From the NCBI RefSeq assembly GCF_039543565.1, contig NZ_BAABJZ010000105.1, forward strand, positions 1-64,000: DNA of 64,000 nucleotides. Direction: 5' to 3'. This document shows, piece by piece, positions 53,067 through 62,409 of the stretch (its first letter is position 1; the number at the start of each line of letters is the position of its first letter). This DNA is from Ferrimonas pelagia. Lineage in GTDB: Bacteria; Pseudomonadota; Gammaproteobacteria; Enterobacterales; Shewanellaceae. The translations under genes and the position numbers were made by a program. The notes under the pieces are model-generated. The model worked only from the letters and a program-made list of their open reading frames with translations. It searched no databases and had not been told where the DNA came from.

Positions 53067-54283
53067 CAGCGCCCCTGCGCCGCACTGAACAGATCCCACA
53101 TTGGCAGGTAGATCCCCAGTGCCAGGATCAGCACCATGCCCGCCACAAAGATCATCAAGATCGGCTCGATCTTGGCGGTCATCGCCTTCAGCTCGTAGTC
53201 CACCTCGCGATCATAAAATTCCGCCAGATCATCCAGCAATTCATCGGTTCGACCGGTCTCCTCCCCCACCGCGATCATCTGCAGTACCAGCGGATTAAAC
53301 TGACCCGACGCCGTGGCGGCCCGATGCAGGCTATCCCCGGCTTCGATCTGCCTGCGCATCTGCCGAATATGTTGACCGACAAACCGGTTATCGACGGCGT
53401 CGGACACCAGTTGCAGCGCTTGATTCACCGCTACACCGCCGCGCAGCATCATCGCCAGCGCCCGGCCAAACCGGCTCAGGGTGGCCCGCTGCACCAGCGA
53501 GCCCACCAGCGGCAAGCGCAGTTTGAGTCGATCCCAACGCAGCGCCCCTTGCTCGGTGCTGCGATACCACAGCCACCCCACCACCGCACCGACGAGCAGC
53601 AACAGCAACAGGGGCCAAAAATGGACAAAGAAACTGGAGGTGGCGATCAATACCTGCGTCGGCCAGGGCAGCTCAGCCCCAAACTGAGAAAACATGTCGG
53701 CGAACTTGGGGATCACCAAGATATTGAGCACTACCATCGCCACCGCGATCACCAAGATCACCAAGATGGGGTAACGCATCGCCGCACTGACGCGCCGACG
53801 GGTGTCCTGCTCCAGCTCTAGGTGCTGGTACAACCGGGCGAAAACCGCATCCAGGTTGCCGGTGTTTTCCCCCACATGCACCATGGCGACGTACATCTGG
53901 GAAAACACTTTTGGATGGGCATTCATCGCCGTTGATAGCGGTCGGCCGGACACCAATTGCTCGCGTAGATCCAACAGGGTGGCCCTCATCAATGGATGGG
54001 ACTGGCTTTCCGCCAAGCCGCTTAACGCCTGCAGCAGCGGCACGCCGGAGCGGGTCAGCGATTGCATCTGCCGGGTAAACAGCATCAGCACCGTCATCGG
54101 GATCCGCCGTTGCAGCAGCTTGGCCAGATCCAAGTTGTTACTGGCACGAAACGGCTCCAGCGACAGCGGAATGATCGCTCGCCGCATCAACTGCTCCGCC
54201 GCCGCGCTCTCAGAAGCGGCCTCCAACTCGCCGGTCACCAGGGTGCCGCGTTCGTCCCGGCCTCGATACCGATACTGCGCCAT
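53066..54283 (-). CDS. mshG: MshG, inner-membrane platform protein (PilC/GspF type)
   Basis: 405 residues with two GspF domains and three membrane helices. Conserved 'LTRSGVPLLQALSGLAES', 'GENTGNLDAVFARL', 'MLRGGVAVNQALQLVSDAV' and 'GEETGRTDELLDDLAEFYD'. It couples the ATPase to pilin assembly. Confidence 0.95.
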   Translation of the reverse strand: MAQYRYRGRDERGTLVTGELEAASESAAAEQLMRRAIIPLSLEPFRASNNLDLAKLLQRRIPMTVLMLFTRQMQSLTRSGVPLLQALSGLAESQSHPLMRATLLDLREQLVSGRPLSTAMNAHPKVFSQMYVAMVHVGENTGNLDAVFARLYQHLELEQDTRRRVSAAMRYPILVILVIAVAMVVLNILVIPKFADMFSQFGAELPWPTQVLIATSSFFVHFWPLLLLLLVGAVVGWLWYRSTEQGALRWDRLKLRLPLVGSLVQRATLSRFGRALAMMLRGGVAVNQALQLVSDAVDNRFVGQHIRQMRRQIEAGDSLHRAATASGQFNPLVLQMIAVGEETGRTDELLDDLAEFYDREVDYELKAMTAKIEPILMIFVAGMVLILALGIYLPMWDLFSAAQGR

Positions 54284-54284
54284 C

Positions 54285-56030
54285 TCAGTGCTCCTCCGCC
54301 TGCTGGCTCAGGGCTTGGTCGTTGTCGCCGAGATCCTCCGCCAGCCGCATCGCCTCCGCCAGGGTGGTGATCCCCTCCAGGGCATAATCCAGCGCCGCCA
54401 AGGCCAATGGCCGAAACCGGGGGCGGGCCTTGACGGTCTTGGCGAAGTGGCGTGGATCTTCCGTCAGCAGCGCCTCGACTAAATCGTCATCAAACTCCAG
54501 CAGCTCATACACCCCGATCCGGCCGCGATAGCCGCTTTGGTTGCAGCGCTGGCAACCGGTACCACGCCGATAGGCCCCGTCCGCGAGGGCCTCGCCCCCG
54601 ACGTGGCGCAGCCAGGCTTTCTCGGCCGCCGACAGCGGATGCGGCTCCTCACAGTGCTGGCAGATCCGCCGCACCAAACGCTGCGCCACGATGGCCCGCA
54701 ACGCGCTGGCCACCAGATAGGGCGCGGCGCCCATGTCGATCAAACGCAAAGTCGAGCTGATCGCGTCGTTGGTGTGCAGCGTCGACAACACCAAGTGGCC
54801 GGTAAGCGCGCCACGCAGGCCGATCTCCACGGTTTCCTGATCCCGCATCTCACCCACCATGATGATGTCCGGATCCTGCCGCAGCGCGGTGCGGAGGATC
54901 CGGGCAAAGTCCAGCTCGATCTTGCTGTTGACCTGCACCTGACTGATCCGCTCCAGCCGATATTCCACCGGATCTTCCACCGTGATGATCTTGTTGTGCG
55001 GCTGGTTCAGCTCATTGAGCACCCCGTACAAACTGGTGGTTTTACCCGAGCCGGTGGGGCCGGTGATCAGGATCATGCCGTGCGGCCGCCGGATCTGCGC
55101 GCGCAGCCGAGCGATCAACGCCGCTGGCATGCCAGTTTGCTCCAATTCCAGCAGGCCAGCGGCGTGATCCAGCAGTCGCATCACCACGGTTTCGCCATAC
55201 TGGGTCGGCATGGTCGAAACCCGCACATCAAAGTCGTGACCACGTGCCTGGATCTGAAAACGGCCATCCTGCGGCAGGCGTTTCTCCGAGATATCGAGCT
55301 CGGCCATCAGCTTGATCCGCAGCACCAGCGCATTGCTGATCCGAAATTCATCCAGAGTATGCTCCATCAACTGGCCGTCGACGCGATAGCGGATCCGCAG
55401 CAGCTTCTCGTCCGGCTCGATATGGATATCCGAGGCGCGGACCTGCACCGCATCATCGAAGATACTCTGCAGCAGCCGTACCACCGCCGCATCGCTGTCG
55501 GCGGTGTCGCCCAGCACACTGCTGAGACTGAACTCCTGTGTATCGCCATACTCCTGCTCAAGCTCACCGGCCAGCGAGGCGATCCGACCCGTTTCCCGGT
55601 ACAGGTTGTCGAAGGCATCCATCAACTGGCTGTCGGTGGCGGCCGCCAGCTCCAGCCGACGCGGCGACAGCAAGGTTTCCAACGTATCCTGCGCCGACAG
55701 ATCGGCCGGATCGCTCATCGCCACCGTGACGCTGTGATCATCCGCCTCCACCACCAAGGCGCGATATCGCCGGGCATGCACCTCCGGCAGCAGATTAACG
55801 GTGCTGGCGGTGATCTGCAGCCGGCTGATATCTAACACCGGGATCCCGAGCTGATGGGCCAAGAAAGACAACAGCTGAGACTCAGAGATAAACCCGAGAG
55901 CGACCAGGGCCTTGCCCAACTTGCCGCCCTGCTCGCGCTGTCGCTCCAACGCCAGCTGCAGCTGACCGTTGCTGATCACCCGCTCTTCAACCAGCAGATC
56001 GCCCAATCGTTGCTTTAACGCGACTTTCAC
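54285..56030 (-). CDS. mshE: MshE, extension ATPase with c-di-GMP-binding MshEN domain
   Basis: 581 residues, starting with GTG (GTGA overlap with mshN). Residues 7-70 have the MshEN pattern: 'RLGDLLVEERVISNGQLQLA' and 'KLGKALVALGFISESQLLSF', two tandem copies of RLG/KLG-x2-L motifs known to bind c-di-GMP in V. cholerae MshE. Walker A 'GPTGSGKTTSLYG', Asp box and Walker B ('DIIMVGEMRDQET', 'LVLSTLHTNDA') and a zinc tetracysteine (CQHC, CQRC) complete a GspE-type motor. Confidence 0.96.
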   Translation of the reverse strand: MKVALKQRLGDLLVEERVISNGQLQLALERQREQGGKLGKALVALGFISESQLLSFLAHQLGIPVLDISRLQITASTVNLLPEVHARRYRALVVEADDHSVTVAMSDPADLSAQDTLETLLSPRRLELAAATDSQLMDAFDNLYRETGRIASLAGELEQEYGDTQEFSLSSVLGDTADSDAAVVRLLQSIFDDAVQVRASDIHIEPDEKLLRIRYRVDGQLMEHTLDEFRISNALVLRIKLMAELDISEKRLPQDGRFQIQARGHDFDVRVSTMPTQYGETVVMRLLDHAAGLLELEQTGMPAALIARLRAQIRRPHGMILITGPTGSGKTTSLYGVLNELNQPHNKIITVEDPVEYRLERISQVQVNSKIELDFARILRTALRQDPDIIMVGEMRDQETVEIGLRGALTGHLVLSTLHTNDAISSTLRLIDMGAAPYLVASALRAIVAQRLVRRICQHCEEPHPLSAAEKAWLRHVGGEALADGAYRRGTGCQRCNQSGYRGRIGVYELLEFDDDLVEALLTEDPRHFAKTVKARPRFRPLALAALDYALEGITTLAEAMRLAEDLGDNDQALSQQAEEH

Positions 56031-57187
56031 CCTTGCTCTCCCAATGCTGCGATCCGCCGACGGGCATACTCGATGGCGTCGGCGTCCAACCGCGTGTCCG
56101 CCATCGCCGCCCGATACGCCTGGATGGCCGGTTGGTATCGTTGTAGATATTCCAGACTAAAACCCAACCCAAGCCACCAGTGCCCCTGCAACGGCTGTTG
56201 CTGCAGCAATAGCTGCCAATCCGAACTGGCTAACTCATGCAGCTCAAGCTGCTGGGCCAGGCTTGCCCGCTGGCTGCGCCACACTGGCTCAAGGGCCAAC
56301 GCCTGCGACGCCAGCAAAGCCTGCTGGGCCAAGGCCCGCTCCGAGCGATGCCACTCATGCTGCGCCAAGCGCACCCGATAACCGGCCTGTTGCGGAAAAC
56401 GCTCTATCGCCGCCTGCAACGCCTGCCGCTGCGCCGCACCCGCCAGGGTATCGACATAGCGCAGGCGCGCCGGATGATGGCTCGGATCCCACTGCAGGAG
56501 CTGGCGCAATGCGTCCGGCGCCTGTGGATCTTGCTGCCACAGCTGGGCCGCTTGCTGGGTCGGCGTTAGGGCCGAGGGTTGCGCCTGCCAAGCAGGCTCA
56601 GAGCGACTCGGAGACGAAGGCTCAGGCGAGATCGCGCTCTGGGCTCTGGCCACAGGCTCTACCGCAGCGTCAGCCACTGGCTCAGGCTCCACCAAAGTGG
56701 CCGCATTGATCTCGGCCTGTGCTGCTGTCGTCATCGGCGCCGACGCGCCACGCGCTGCTATCGGTGCTCTCGTGCCTGACGTATCCGCTGGCGGGCTTAT
56801 CGCCTCAGCGACACCACTCACCGAGGCGCCCTGCGCTTCGTCCACGGATGCCGTCATGGGCTCCGGCGCCTTCGCCAGGGGCTGCTCCAGCGGCGCCTCC
56901 GGCGCTGAAACGGCCGGCATCGTGATGGGCTTCGCTGTGTGCTCCACTGTGGTGTCCGCCACGGCCTCGGCGGATACCGACGCCGTCATGCTCGCTGACT
57001 GCGGCGGGGTCGACCAAGGTAGCAAGGGCCACCAGATCCCCAGCAGCAACAGCAGCAGCCCCGCCGCCAAGGCCCAACGCCAAGATCGTGTGCGCTTGGC
57101 GGGCACCGAGACACGGGGGATCTGCGCCGGGATCCCACGGCGGCCCGCGCGCTCAAGCCGCTGCAATGTCTGGTTGATCACGCTCAT
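56027..57187 (-). CDS. mshN: MshN, TPR protein of the MSHA locus
   Basis: 386 residues from ATG 57187 (ATGA overlap with mshM). A short cytoplasmic part (MSVINQTLQRLE), one membrane helix (about 36-52), a long Ala/Pro/Glu-rich low-complexity linker, then helical TPR-like repeats to the C terminus. Probably a periplasmic scaffold. Confidence 0.9.
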   Translation of the reverse strand: MSVINQTLQRLERAGRRGIPAQIPRVSVPAKRTRSWRWALAAGLLLLLLGIWWPLLPWSTPPQSASMTASVSAEAVADTTVEHTAKPITMPAVSAPEAPLEQPLAKAPEPMTASVDEAQGASVSGVAEAISPPADTSGTRAPIAARGASAPMTTAAQAEINAATLVEPEPVADAAVEPVARAQSAISPEPSSPSRSEPAWQAQPSALTPTQQAAQLWQQDPQAPDALRQLLQWDPSHHPARLRYVDTLAGAAQRQALQAAIERFPQQAGYRVRLAQHEWHRSERALAQQALLASQALALEPVWRSQRASLAQQLELHELASSDWQLLLQQQPLQGHWWLGLGFSLEYLQRYQPAIQAYRAAMADTRLDADAIEYARRRIAALGEQG

Positions 57188-58110
57188 TGCCAACCGCCTC
57201 CATGAAGCCGCAATACCGTCCCGAGTACGATCAAGCCCAACAATGCCCCCAGCAACAAGCTCCACTGCAGCCGGGTCCCCCCATCCCACTGCCACCAATG
57301 GGGCACGATCGCCGCCTCGGTATCGGCGATCGCCGCTCGGATCACCCCGGAGCCAAGCACCTGCTCATTGCGCCCATAGGCCAAGATCAAACTCTTATGC
57401 GCCAACACGTTCAACAGCCGCGGAATGCCGCCGCTGGCGCGCCACAACAGCCGACAAGCCAGTGGCGAAAACAGCGTCTGCTCAACCGCTCCCGCCACGC
57501 AGAGCCGATGCTGCAGGTAATCCTGGCACTCGCTCAAACTCAGCCCGCGCAGGCGATAGGAGAAGGTGATCCGCTGGCGCAGCTGCCGCAGTTGCGGTTG
57601 GGCCAGGCGCTGATCCAACTCCGGCTGACCGAACAGCACCAGTTGCACCAACTTAAAGGTTTCCGTCTCCAGGTTGGTGAACAGCCGCAGCGACTCCAGC
57701 GTGTTGTCCGCTAATGCCTGTGCCTCATCCAACACCATCACCACCGGTCGGTTGGCCATGGCGCATTGCAGCAACTTGTCCCCGATCCGGCCGGTCAGTC
57801 GCTGCTGATCGGCGCAGGGACGCAACCCCAATTCGAGTGCCACCGCCTGGCGCATCTCGGTGGGATCTAAGCTGGGATTGGGCAGGTAGACCACTTGATG
57901 GCGCTCACTGATGTCATTGAGGAACTTGCGACACAGCAGGGTCTTTCCGGTGCCGACCTCGCCGGTGATCTTGATGATCCCCTCCCCAGCCGCCAGCGCC
58001 GTATGCAGCACCTGCAGGGCTTCCTGGTGTGGGGCCAATTCGCAGTAAAACTGCGTATTGGGCGTCAGGGTAAAGGGCAAGCGATTGAGCCCGAAATGGT
58101 ACAGGTACAT
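57184..58110 (-). CDS. mshM: MshM, ExeA-like AAA ATPase
   Basis: 308 residues from ATG 58110. Walker A 'GEVGTGKTLLCRKFLND', Walker B 'VVMVLDEAQALADNTL', then one C-terminal membrane helix ('WSLLLGALLGLIVLGTVL'). Similar to ExeA/GspA, which helps secretin assembly through peptidoglycan. A GTG at 58122 is an alternative start; AGGAG lies 11 bases from the chosen ATG. Confidence 0.92.
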   Translation of the reverse strand: MYLYHFGLNRLPFTLTPNTQFYCELAPHQEALQVLHTALAAGEGIIKITGEVGTGKTLLCRKFLNDISERHQVVYLPNPSLDPTEMRQAVALELGLRPCADQQRLTGRIGDKLLQCAMANRPVVMVLDEAQALADNTLESLRLFTNLETETFKLVQLVLFGQPELDQRLAQPQLRQLRQRITFSYRLRGLSLSECQDYLQHRLCVAGAVEQTLFSPLACRLLWRASGGIPRLLNVLAHKSLILAYGRNEQVLGSGVIRAAIADTEAAIVPHWWQWDGGTRLQWSLLLGALLGLIVLGTVLRLHGGGWQ

Positions 58111-58154
58111 CCGTGCATCCACTCCTTATTGTCCGCACCGACCACAATGACCAC

Positions 58155-59831
58155 TCAGTGCGTCGCCTCAGTCGAATACCAATCGTCCAGCGTATTGGCG
58201 CTGCGCTGTAACTGCTGCTGCCAGGTATCAGGCTCGACGATCACCGGCCGTAATAAGATCACCAACTCGGTTTTCGAGGTGCGATTCGAGCGATTGGTAA
58301 ACAACTCGCCCAACAAAGGGATCTGCCCCAACACCGGCACCCGGGATTCCAATTGCTGATTCAGCGTCTTCATCATCCCGCCGATCACCACCACATCGCC
58401 GCTGCGGGCGCGCACCAGGGTATCGGACTCGCGGATCTCACTCTGTGCCAAGGGCAGTGATAACTCGGTATCCAGTGCGGTGATCACCTTGGTCTGCTCG
58501 GTGATATCGGTCACCGACGGGTGGACGTGCAGCAAGACATCGCCGGATTCGCCGATCTGCGGCGTCACATCCAGCGCGATCCCGGAGAAAAAGGGCGTCA
58601 GCTCCACATCCGGGCTGGTCACCGGCGTGGTCGAAGCCACCGTGGTGCTGCTGATATCGGTGACAAAGTATTCATCGGTGCCGACCTTGATCACCGCTTT
58701 TTGGTTATTCAATGCCGTGACCCGTGGGCTCGACAGGGTATCCACATCCCCTTGCGTATCCAGCAGGGTGACCACCGCGTTGAAATCCGTGCCACTGAAG
58801 GACAGCCCGGTCAGCCCGCCAAGGGCCTGGCTGATCTCATTGCCAAAGCTGCCCGCCGAGGTGCCAAATTCGACCCCGACTCGACCCGCATTGCCGATAC
58901 TGCCGGTGACTTCACTCCAGTTGATCCCCTGTTGATAGCCATCATCCAGCTTCACCTCGAGGATCCGCGCCTCTAAGATCACCTGACGTGACAGGTTTTT
59001 CTGCGCCCGTTGCAGGAACTGCTCCACTTGACGCAGTTCATCGGGATAGGCCTTGACCGACACCAATCCCGCCTGCGGCAGGGCCAGCACCGAACGGCCA
59101 TCGCCTTGACCGATCATGCCCGTCAGCATGGTCTCAAGCTGATCCCAGAAGTGGGTTTCCGTCCGGGTTTCAATAAAGGTCCCATTGCTGAGACCGGACT
59201 GCTGAGATCGGCTACCAGAATACCCTCCTGAATCCATTGAACCGGAGCTTTCAGAAGAGCTTCGGTTGCTGGAGCCGCCATTTTGATCCTGATCGCTGAT
59301 CCGACCCGAGCTGACGGTCGTCAGGCTCACGCCATTGCGCTGCATCAACAAATAATCCACCGGGAAGGTTTCGCTGCGCAGCCCGGCCGGGAAGATCTGC
59401 AGCACCTGCCCCTGTCGGCGCACGTCATAACCATAGATATCCCGCACCGTCGTCAGCACATCATCCAGTGTCACCCGGCGAAGATTTAACGAGATGGTGC
59501 CCTGCACACCTGGATGAACCGCGATGTTATAGGGGCTGTCTTTCACCAGACCGGCGAAAAACTGTTGCGCATCAACCCCATTGGCCGCCACATCCAGCAT
59601 CGGCCCTTGCGGCTCGACTGCAGCCGGTGCCAACGGCTGGCGCAATGCCGCCTGGACGGAATCGGGTAAAGGGGGCGGTAATGCCGACTCTGGGTTACTG
59701 AGCGCTTGCTGCAGCGCCTGCTGACTGGACACCGGCTCAGGCCGATCCTTGGGCAGATTTTGGCACCCGCCCAGCACCAAGAGCGATCCGAGCAACCCGC
59801 CCAGCGCCCAACTTCCTCTGTTCAATCCCAT
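58155..59831 (-). CDS. mshL: MshL, outer-membrane secretin
   Basis: 558 residues. Lipobox LGGC (C23), N0/STN domain ('VAANGVDAQQFFAGLVKDSP' on), Ser/Gly-rich linker (about 190-215), N1 domain and the C-terminal secretin domain ('VVVIGGMMKTLNQQLESRVP'). It forms the pore for the pilus. The start has CAGGAG and overlaps mshK by 10 bases. Confidence 0.95.
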   Translation of the reverse strand: MGLNRGSWALGGLLGSLLVLGGCQNLPKDRPEPVSSQQALQQALSNPESALPPPLPDSVQAALRQPLAPAAVEPQGPMLDVAANGVDAQQFFAGLVKDSPYNIAVHPGVQGTISLNLRRVTLDDVLTTVRDIYGYDVRRQGQVLQIFPAGLRSETFPVDYLLMQRNGVSLTTVSSGRISDQDQNGGSSNRSSSESSGSMDSGGYSGSRSQQSGLSNGTFIETRTETHFWDQLETMLTGMIGQGDGRSVLALPQAGLVSVKAYPDELRQVEQFLQRAQKNLSRQVILEARILEVKLDDGYQQGINWSEVTGSIGNAGRVGVEFGTSAGSFGNEISQALGGLTGLSFSGTDFNAVVTLLDTQGDVDTLSSPRVTALNNQKAVIKVGTDEYFVTDISSTTVASTTPVTSPDVELTPFFSGIALDVTPQIGESGDVLLHVHPSVTDITEQTKVITALDTELSLPLAQSEIRESDTLVRARSGDVVVIGGMMKTLNQQLESRVPVLGQIPLLGELFTNRSNRTSKTELVILLRPVIVEPDTWQQQLQRSANTLDDWYSTEATH

Positions 59832-60136
59832 TGCCTCTCCTGGCTTAACTCACTTAACGCGGGAAACAGGCGAATAACCTCGCCATCGCTCAACACGATG
59901 CGATCCGCATAGATGGTGCGGATCACGCGCTGATCCCAGCGATCGCCCTCCCTCAGGGTTTCTCCGCCGGCCAACACCAGCTTCTGCTCGCCCTGGATCA
60001 GGATCGATTCCAATTTCTGTCCCTCGCTGGGCACCGTCGCCACCGGAGCTGCCCATTGCGGCGGCTCGGTGGGATCGATGCCATCAGCGGCGCCAGCTGG
60101 CAGCGCCAGCATCAGCAGTATGATCATGACCAACAC
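59822..60136 (-). CDS. mshK: MshK, MSHA biogenesis protein (PilP-like)
   Basis: 104 residues starting with GTG at 60136, which has AGGAGG 9 bases upstream inside mshJ. Signal peptide 'MIILLMLALPAGAA', then a small beta domain ('LESILIQGEQKLVLAGGETL'). It probably links the inner-membrane complex to the MshL secretin. Overlaps mshJ by 53 bases in another frame. Confidence 0.85.
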   Translation of the reverse strand: MLVMIILLMLALPAGAADGIDPTEPPQWAAPVATVPSEGQKLESILIQGEQKLVLAGGETLREGDRWDQRVIRTIYADRIVLSDGEVIRLFPALSELSQERQWD

Positions 60137-60758
60137 GGATCGGCTCCTCCTCTGTGCCCAGGGTATCCAACCGCAGGGTTAACCTGGCAGTGGGGTAGTC
60201 ACTGACCTGATAGCTAAAATCGCGCCAATAAAAACGCTGCTCTAACTGCTCCATGCGCTGCAGCGCCGCCATCAGATCGAAATAGTTGCCTTGCAGTTCC
60301 AGCTCAACGCCATGACGAAATAAGCCGCCTTGCGGCACCAAAGACTCGCTCGCCAGGATCTGCATCCGGATCAAACTGACCCCTTCCGCCCGCGCCAACA
60401 ACTTGGCCAGCGAGGCCGACATCTGCTCCGGCAAGACCAGATCCACTAGCTCCTGCTCCAGCGCCTCCTGCTGCTGCACGATCTGACGCTCGAGCTGGGC
60501 CCGGCGTTGCTGCAGCGGCGCATTGGGATCTTGGTTCAACTGCGCTTCGACCGTACTTATTTGCTGCCGCAGCGTTTGTTGTTCCTGCTGCAACCGCGTC
60601 ACTTGCTCGGCCTGGCGCTGCTGCTGCACCAATAACGGCTCATAGAGCAGCGCACTGCCGCCCAGCCCCACGGCCAGCCACAAGGATGCGGCGATCAGCA
60701 CCCGCTCGCGCCGACTGAGTTCGGCGAATTTCACCAGAAACGACCGCAATGCGCTCAT
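60084..60758 (-). CDS. mshJ: MshJ, MSHA biogenesis protein (PilO-like)
   Basis: 224 residues. One membrane helix ('VLIAASLWLAVGLGGSALLY'), then a long coiled coil (about 45-100) and a ferredoxin-like beta domain, the PilO layout. It overlaps the PilN-like gene upstream (ATGA) and mshK downstream. Confidence 0.9.
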   Translation of the reverse strand: MSALRSFLVKFAELSRRERVLIAASLWLAVGLGGSALLYEPLLVQQQRQAEQVTRLQQEQQTLRQQISTVEAQLNQDPNAPLQQRRAQLERQIVQQQEALEQELVDLVLPEQMSASLAKLLARAEGVSLIRMQILASESLVPQGGLFRHGVELELQGNYFDLMAALQRMEQLEQRFYWRDFSYQVSDYPTARLTLRLDTLGTEEEPIRVGHDHTADAGAASWRR

Positions 60759-61357
60759 GGCCCCTCCTTTTGCGCTGGCAGGCCATGACTCGCCTCAAAT
60801 CGCACCGGCCCGGAGCCGTCCCCATCGATGACCAACTGACTGAGCGCACGACCTTGCAAGGAAGGCAGCTCACCGAGACGATCGATCCAGGCCGGTACCG
60901 CCGTCGCGTTTTGCGCCTGGCCAATGAGGCGAAGCTGATCCCGCGCGACATTAAACTGCTGGAGCCAGACCTGACGATCCGCACTGGTCGACAGATCCTG
61001 CATCAGATTGGAAAAGCCGGGCTCGATCAGCAACTGATCCTGATCCAGCAACTGTGCCAGCTGCTGCAAGCCCTGCAACTTCGCCTGAGCCTGGGCCACC
61101 GCATCCAGCAATCGTGGATCCGCCGCGTGCCCGCTGAGCTCGCGGCTGCGCACCGCCAACTGCTGCTGCAGCGTCTGCTGCTCATCACGCAACTGGTCCA
61201 CTTGGCCTGCCAATTCGGCACTGCGCTGACTGGCGTGATACACCAAACCCGACACCAATGCGGCGATCATCAGGGTGACCGCCAATGCCACCGGCGCCGT
61301 CAAACGCGGCTTGCGCGGCAGCATCTGCGGCGAAAACAGGTTAATTCGCGTCTTCAT
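60755..61357 (-). CDS. PilN-like MSHA biogenesis protein (often called MshI2)
   Basis: 200 residues from ATG 61357. N-terminal 'MKTRINLFSPQMLP' is the PilN-type motif that binds the PilM-like partner; a membrane helix at 24-42 and a coiled coil follow, then a ferredoxin-like domain ('TAVPAWIDRLGELPSLQGRA'). It overlaps mshI by 17 bases. Naming between species varies, so no symbol is given. Confidence 0.85.
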   Translation of the reverse strand: MKTRINLFSPQMLPRKPRLTAPVALAVTLMIAALVSGLVYHASQRSAELAGQVDQLRDEQQTLQQQLAVRSRELSGHAADPRLLDAVAQAQAKLQGLQQLAQLLDQDQLLIEPGFSNLMQDLSTSADRQVWLQQFNVARDQLRLIGQAQNATAVPAWIDRLGELPSLQGRALSQLVIDGDGSGPVRFEASHGLPAQKEGP

Positions 61358-62243
61358 CGCTCCCCCTCGCCATGGCGGCAGCGTGTGCCAATATCTGCTG
61401 GGGCGAATGGTCAACGTCAACCAGACACTGCACCGACAGGGTCAGATCGCGCTCCAGCATCGGCGCCAGCAGCTGCTGTTGCGCCAGCGGCAACACCAAG
61501 GTCAGCCCCTCCGCCGCCGATTGCTTTAACTGCCGCACCAAGTAGTCCCCTGAACGCTGCAGCGCCAGCAACAACTCCTCATACAGCCCCTGACGGATCT
61601 CCTCATCGCTCAGCTTATCCAGCAGATTAAAGCCACGAACATTGCGACTGAATAGCAAACGTCCCTCATGGGCCAATAGCAATTTGAGCGGCTGCCCGGG
61701 CAGGTGCCATAACAGGATATGTGGGCGGGGCTGAGGCGGCAGCAGATCCAACAACACCAGCTCTTCAATACTGATGAGATCGAGGGTGAGATCGACGTCG
61801 TCCGCCCGCTGAACCAAGGCACTCAGCCGGCGCCGATCCGCCACCGCGACGTGTAACTTCTCCCGGCCGTCCGCCGGCGTCGGGGCAGAAAAGTAATCGA
61901 GGTGAATGTGTTCGAGCGGGACATTGCTGAGATCCTGCACCAGATAGGGCAATGAGCTTGCCAGCTCCGCATCCAGATGGCCGCTGGGTTTATCGACGGA
62001 CAACAATTGATAGCAGGGCTCGGATAACACCACTTGCATCCGAACGCGCCCAGCGCGTTGACGCAGCTGTTGCCACGCCGTCGGATCCTTGCCATCCAAC
62101 GCCGCTCCCTCCGGCCCCTCGGCCAGCCAAAGCTGATCATCCGCCAGCAAGCAGGCGCCAATTACCGGCCGCTCATTCCGATCTTTGCCCCATCCAAGCA
62201 CGCGATATCCCTTTTCCCGTTCCAGCACCGACTGCCACAACAC
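61341..62243 (-). CDS. mshI: MshI, MSHA biogenesis protein (PilM-like)
   Basis: About 300 residues, first gene of the msh operon, with a PilM/GspL-like actin fold: 'IEELVLLDLLPPQPRPHILL', 'LLFSRNVRGFNLLD' and 'ALQRSGDYLVRQLKQSAAE'. The start is uncertain: GTG at 62243 lacks a ribosome site, and another GTG at 62228 is possible. An ATG at 62268 lies in a different frame, so a frameshift near the 5' end cannot be excluded. Confidence 0.85.
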   Translation of the reverse strand: MLWQSVLEREKGYRVLGWGKDRNERPVIGACLLADDQLWLAEGPEGAALDGKDPTAWQQLRQRAGRVRMQVVLSEPCYQLLSVDKPSGHLDAELASSLPYLVQDLSNVPLEHIHLDYFSAPTPADGREKLHVAVADRRRLSALVQRADDVDLTLDLISIEELVLLDLLPPQPRPHILLWHLPGQPLKLLLAHEGRLLFSRNVRGFNLLDKLSDEEIRQGLYEELLLALQRSGDYLVRQLKQSAAEGLTLVLPLAQQQLLAPMLERDLTLSVQCLVDVDHSPQQILAHAAAMARGSDEDAN

Positions 62244-62362
62244 AGCCCAGTAACGTTTTATTTTCCATTATGTTACACCGCATTATGAACGGATCTTAAC
62301 CACCAAAGCCAGCCCTCATCACAAAATCACTACCTTTTGCGCCATACGCCACCCGTAAAGTC

Positions 62363-62396
62363 AAAAAAAACCGGCGAAGAGTCCTCGCCGGTTTTG
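62363..62396 (-). terminator. Terminator of csrD
   Basis: On the minus strand CCGGCGA and TCGCCGG pair with a short loop and are followed by eight T residues. It lies 14 bases after the csrD stop and isolates csrD from mshI. The msh promoter should lie in 62244-62362; CATAAT boxes occur there but no convincing -35. Confidence 0.87.
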
Positions 62397-62409
62397 TTCT
62401 GAAGTCGTG

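Noticed and set aside
54537..55835. 432-residue open frame on the plus strand
   Set aside because: Antisense to mshE, whose motifs are all intact; long only because GC-rich codons rarely give stops on the opposite strand.
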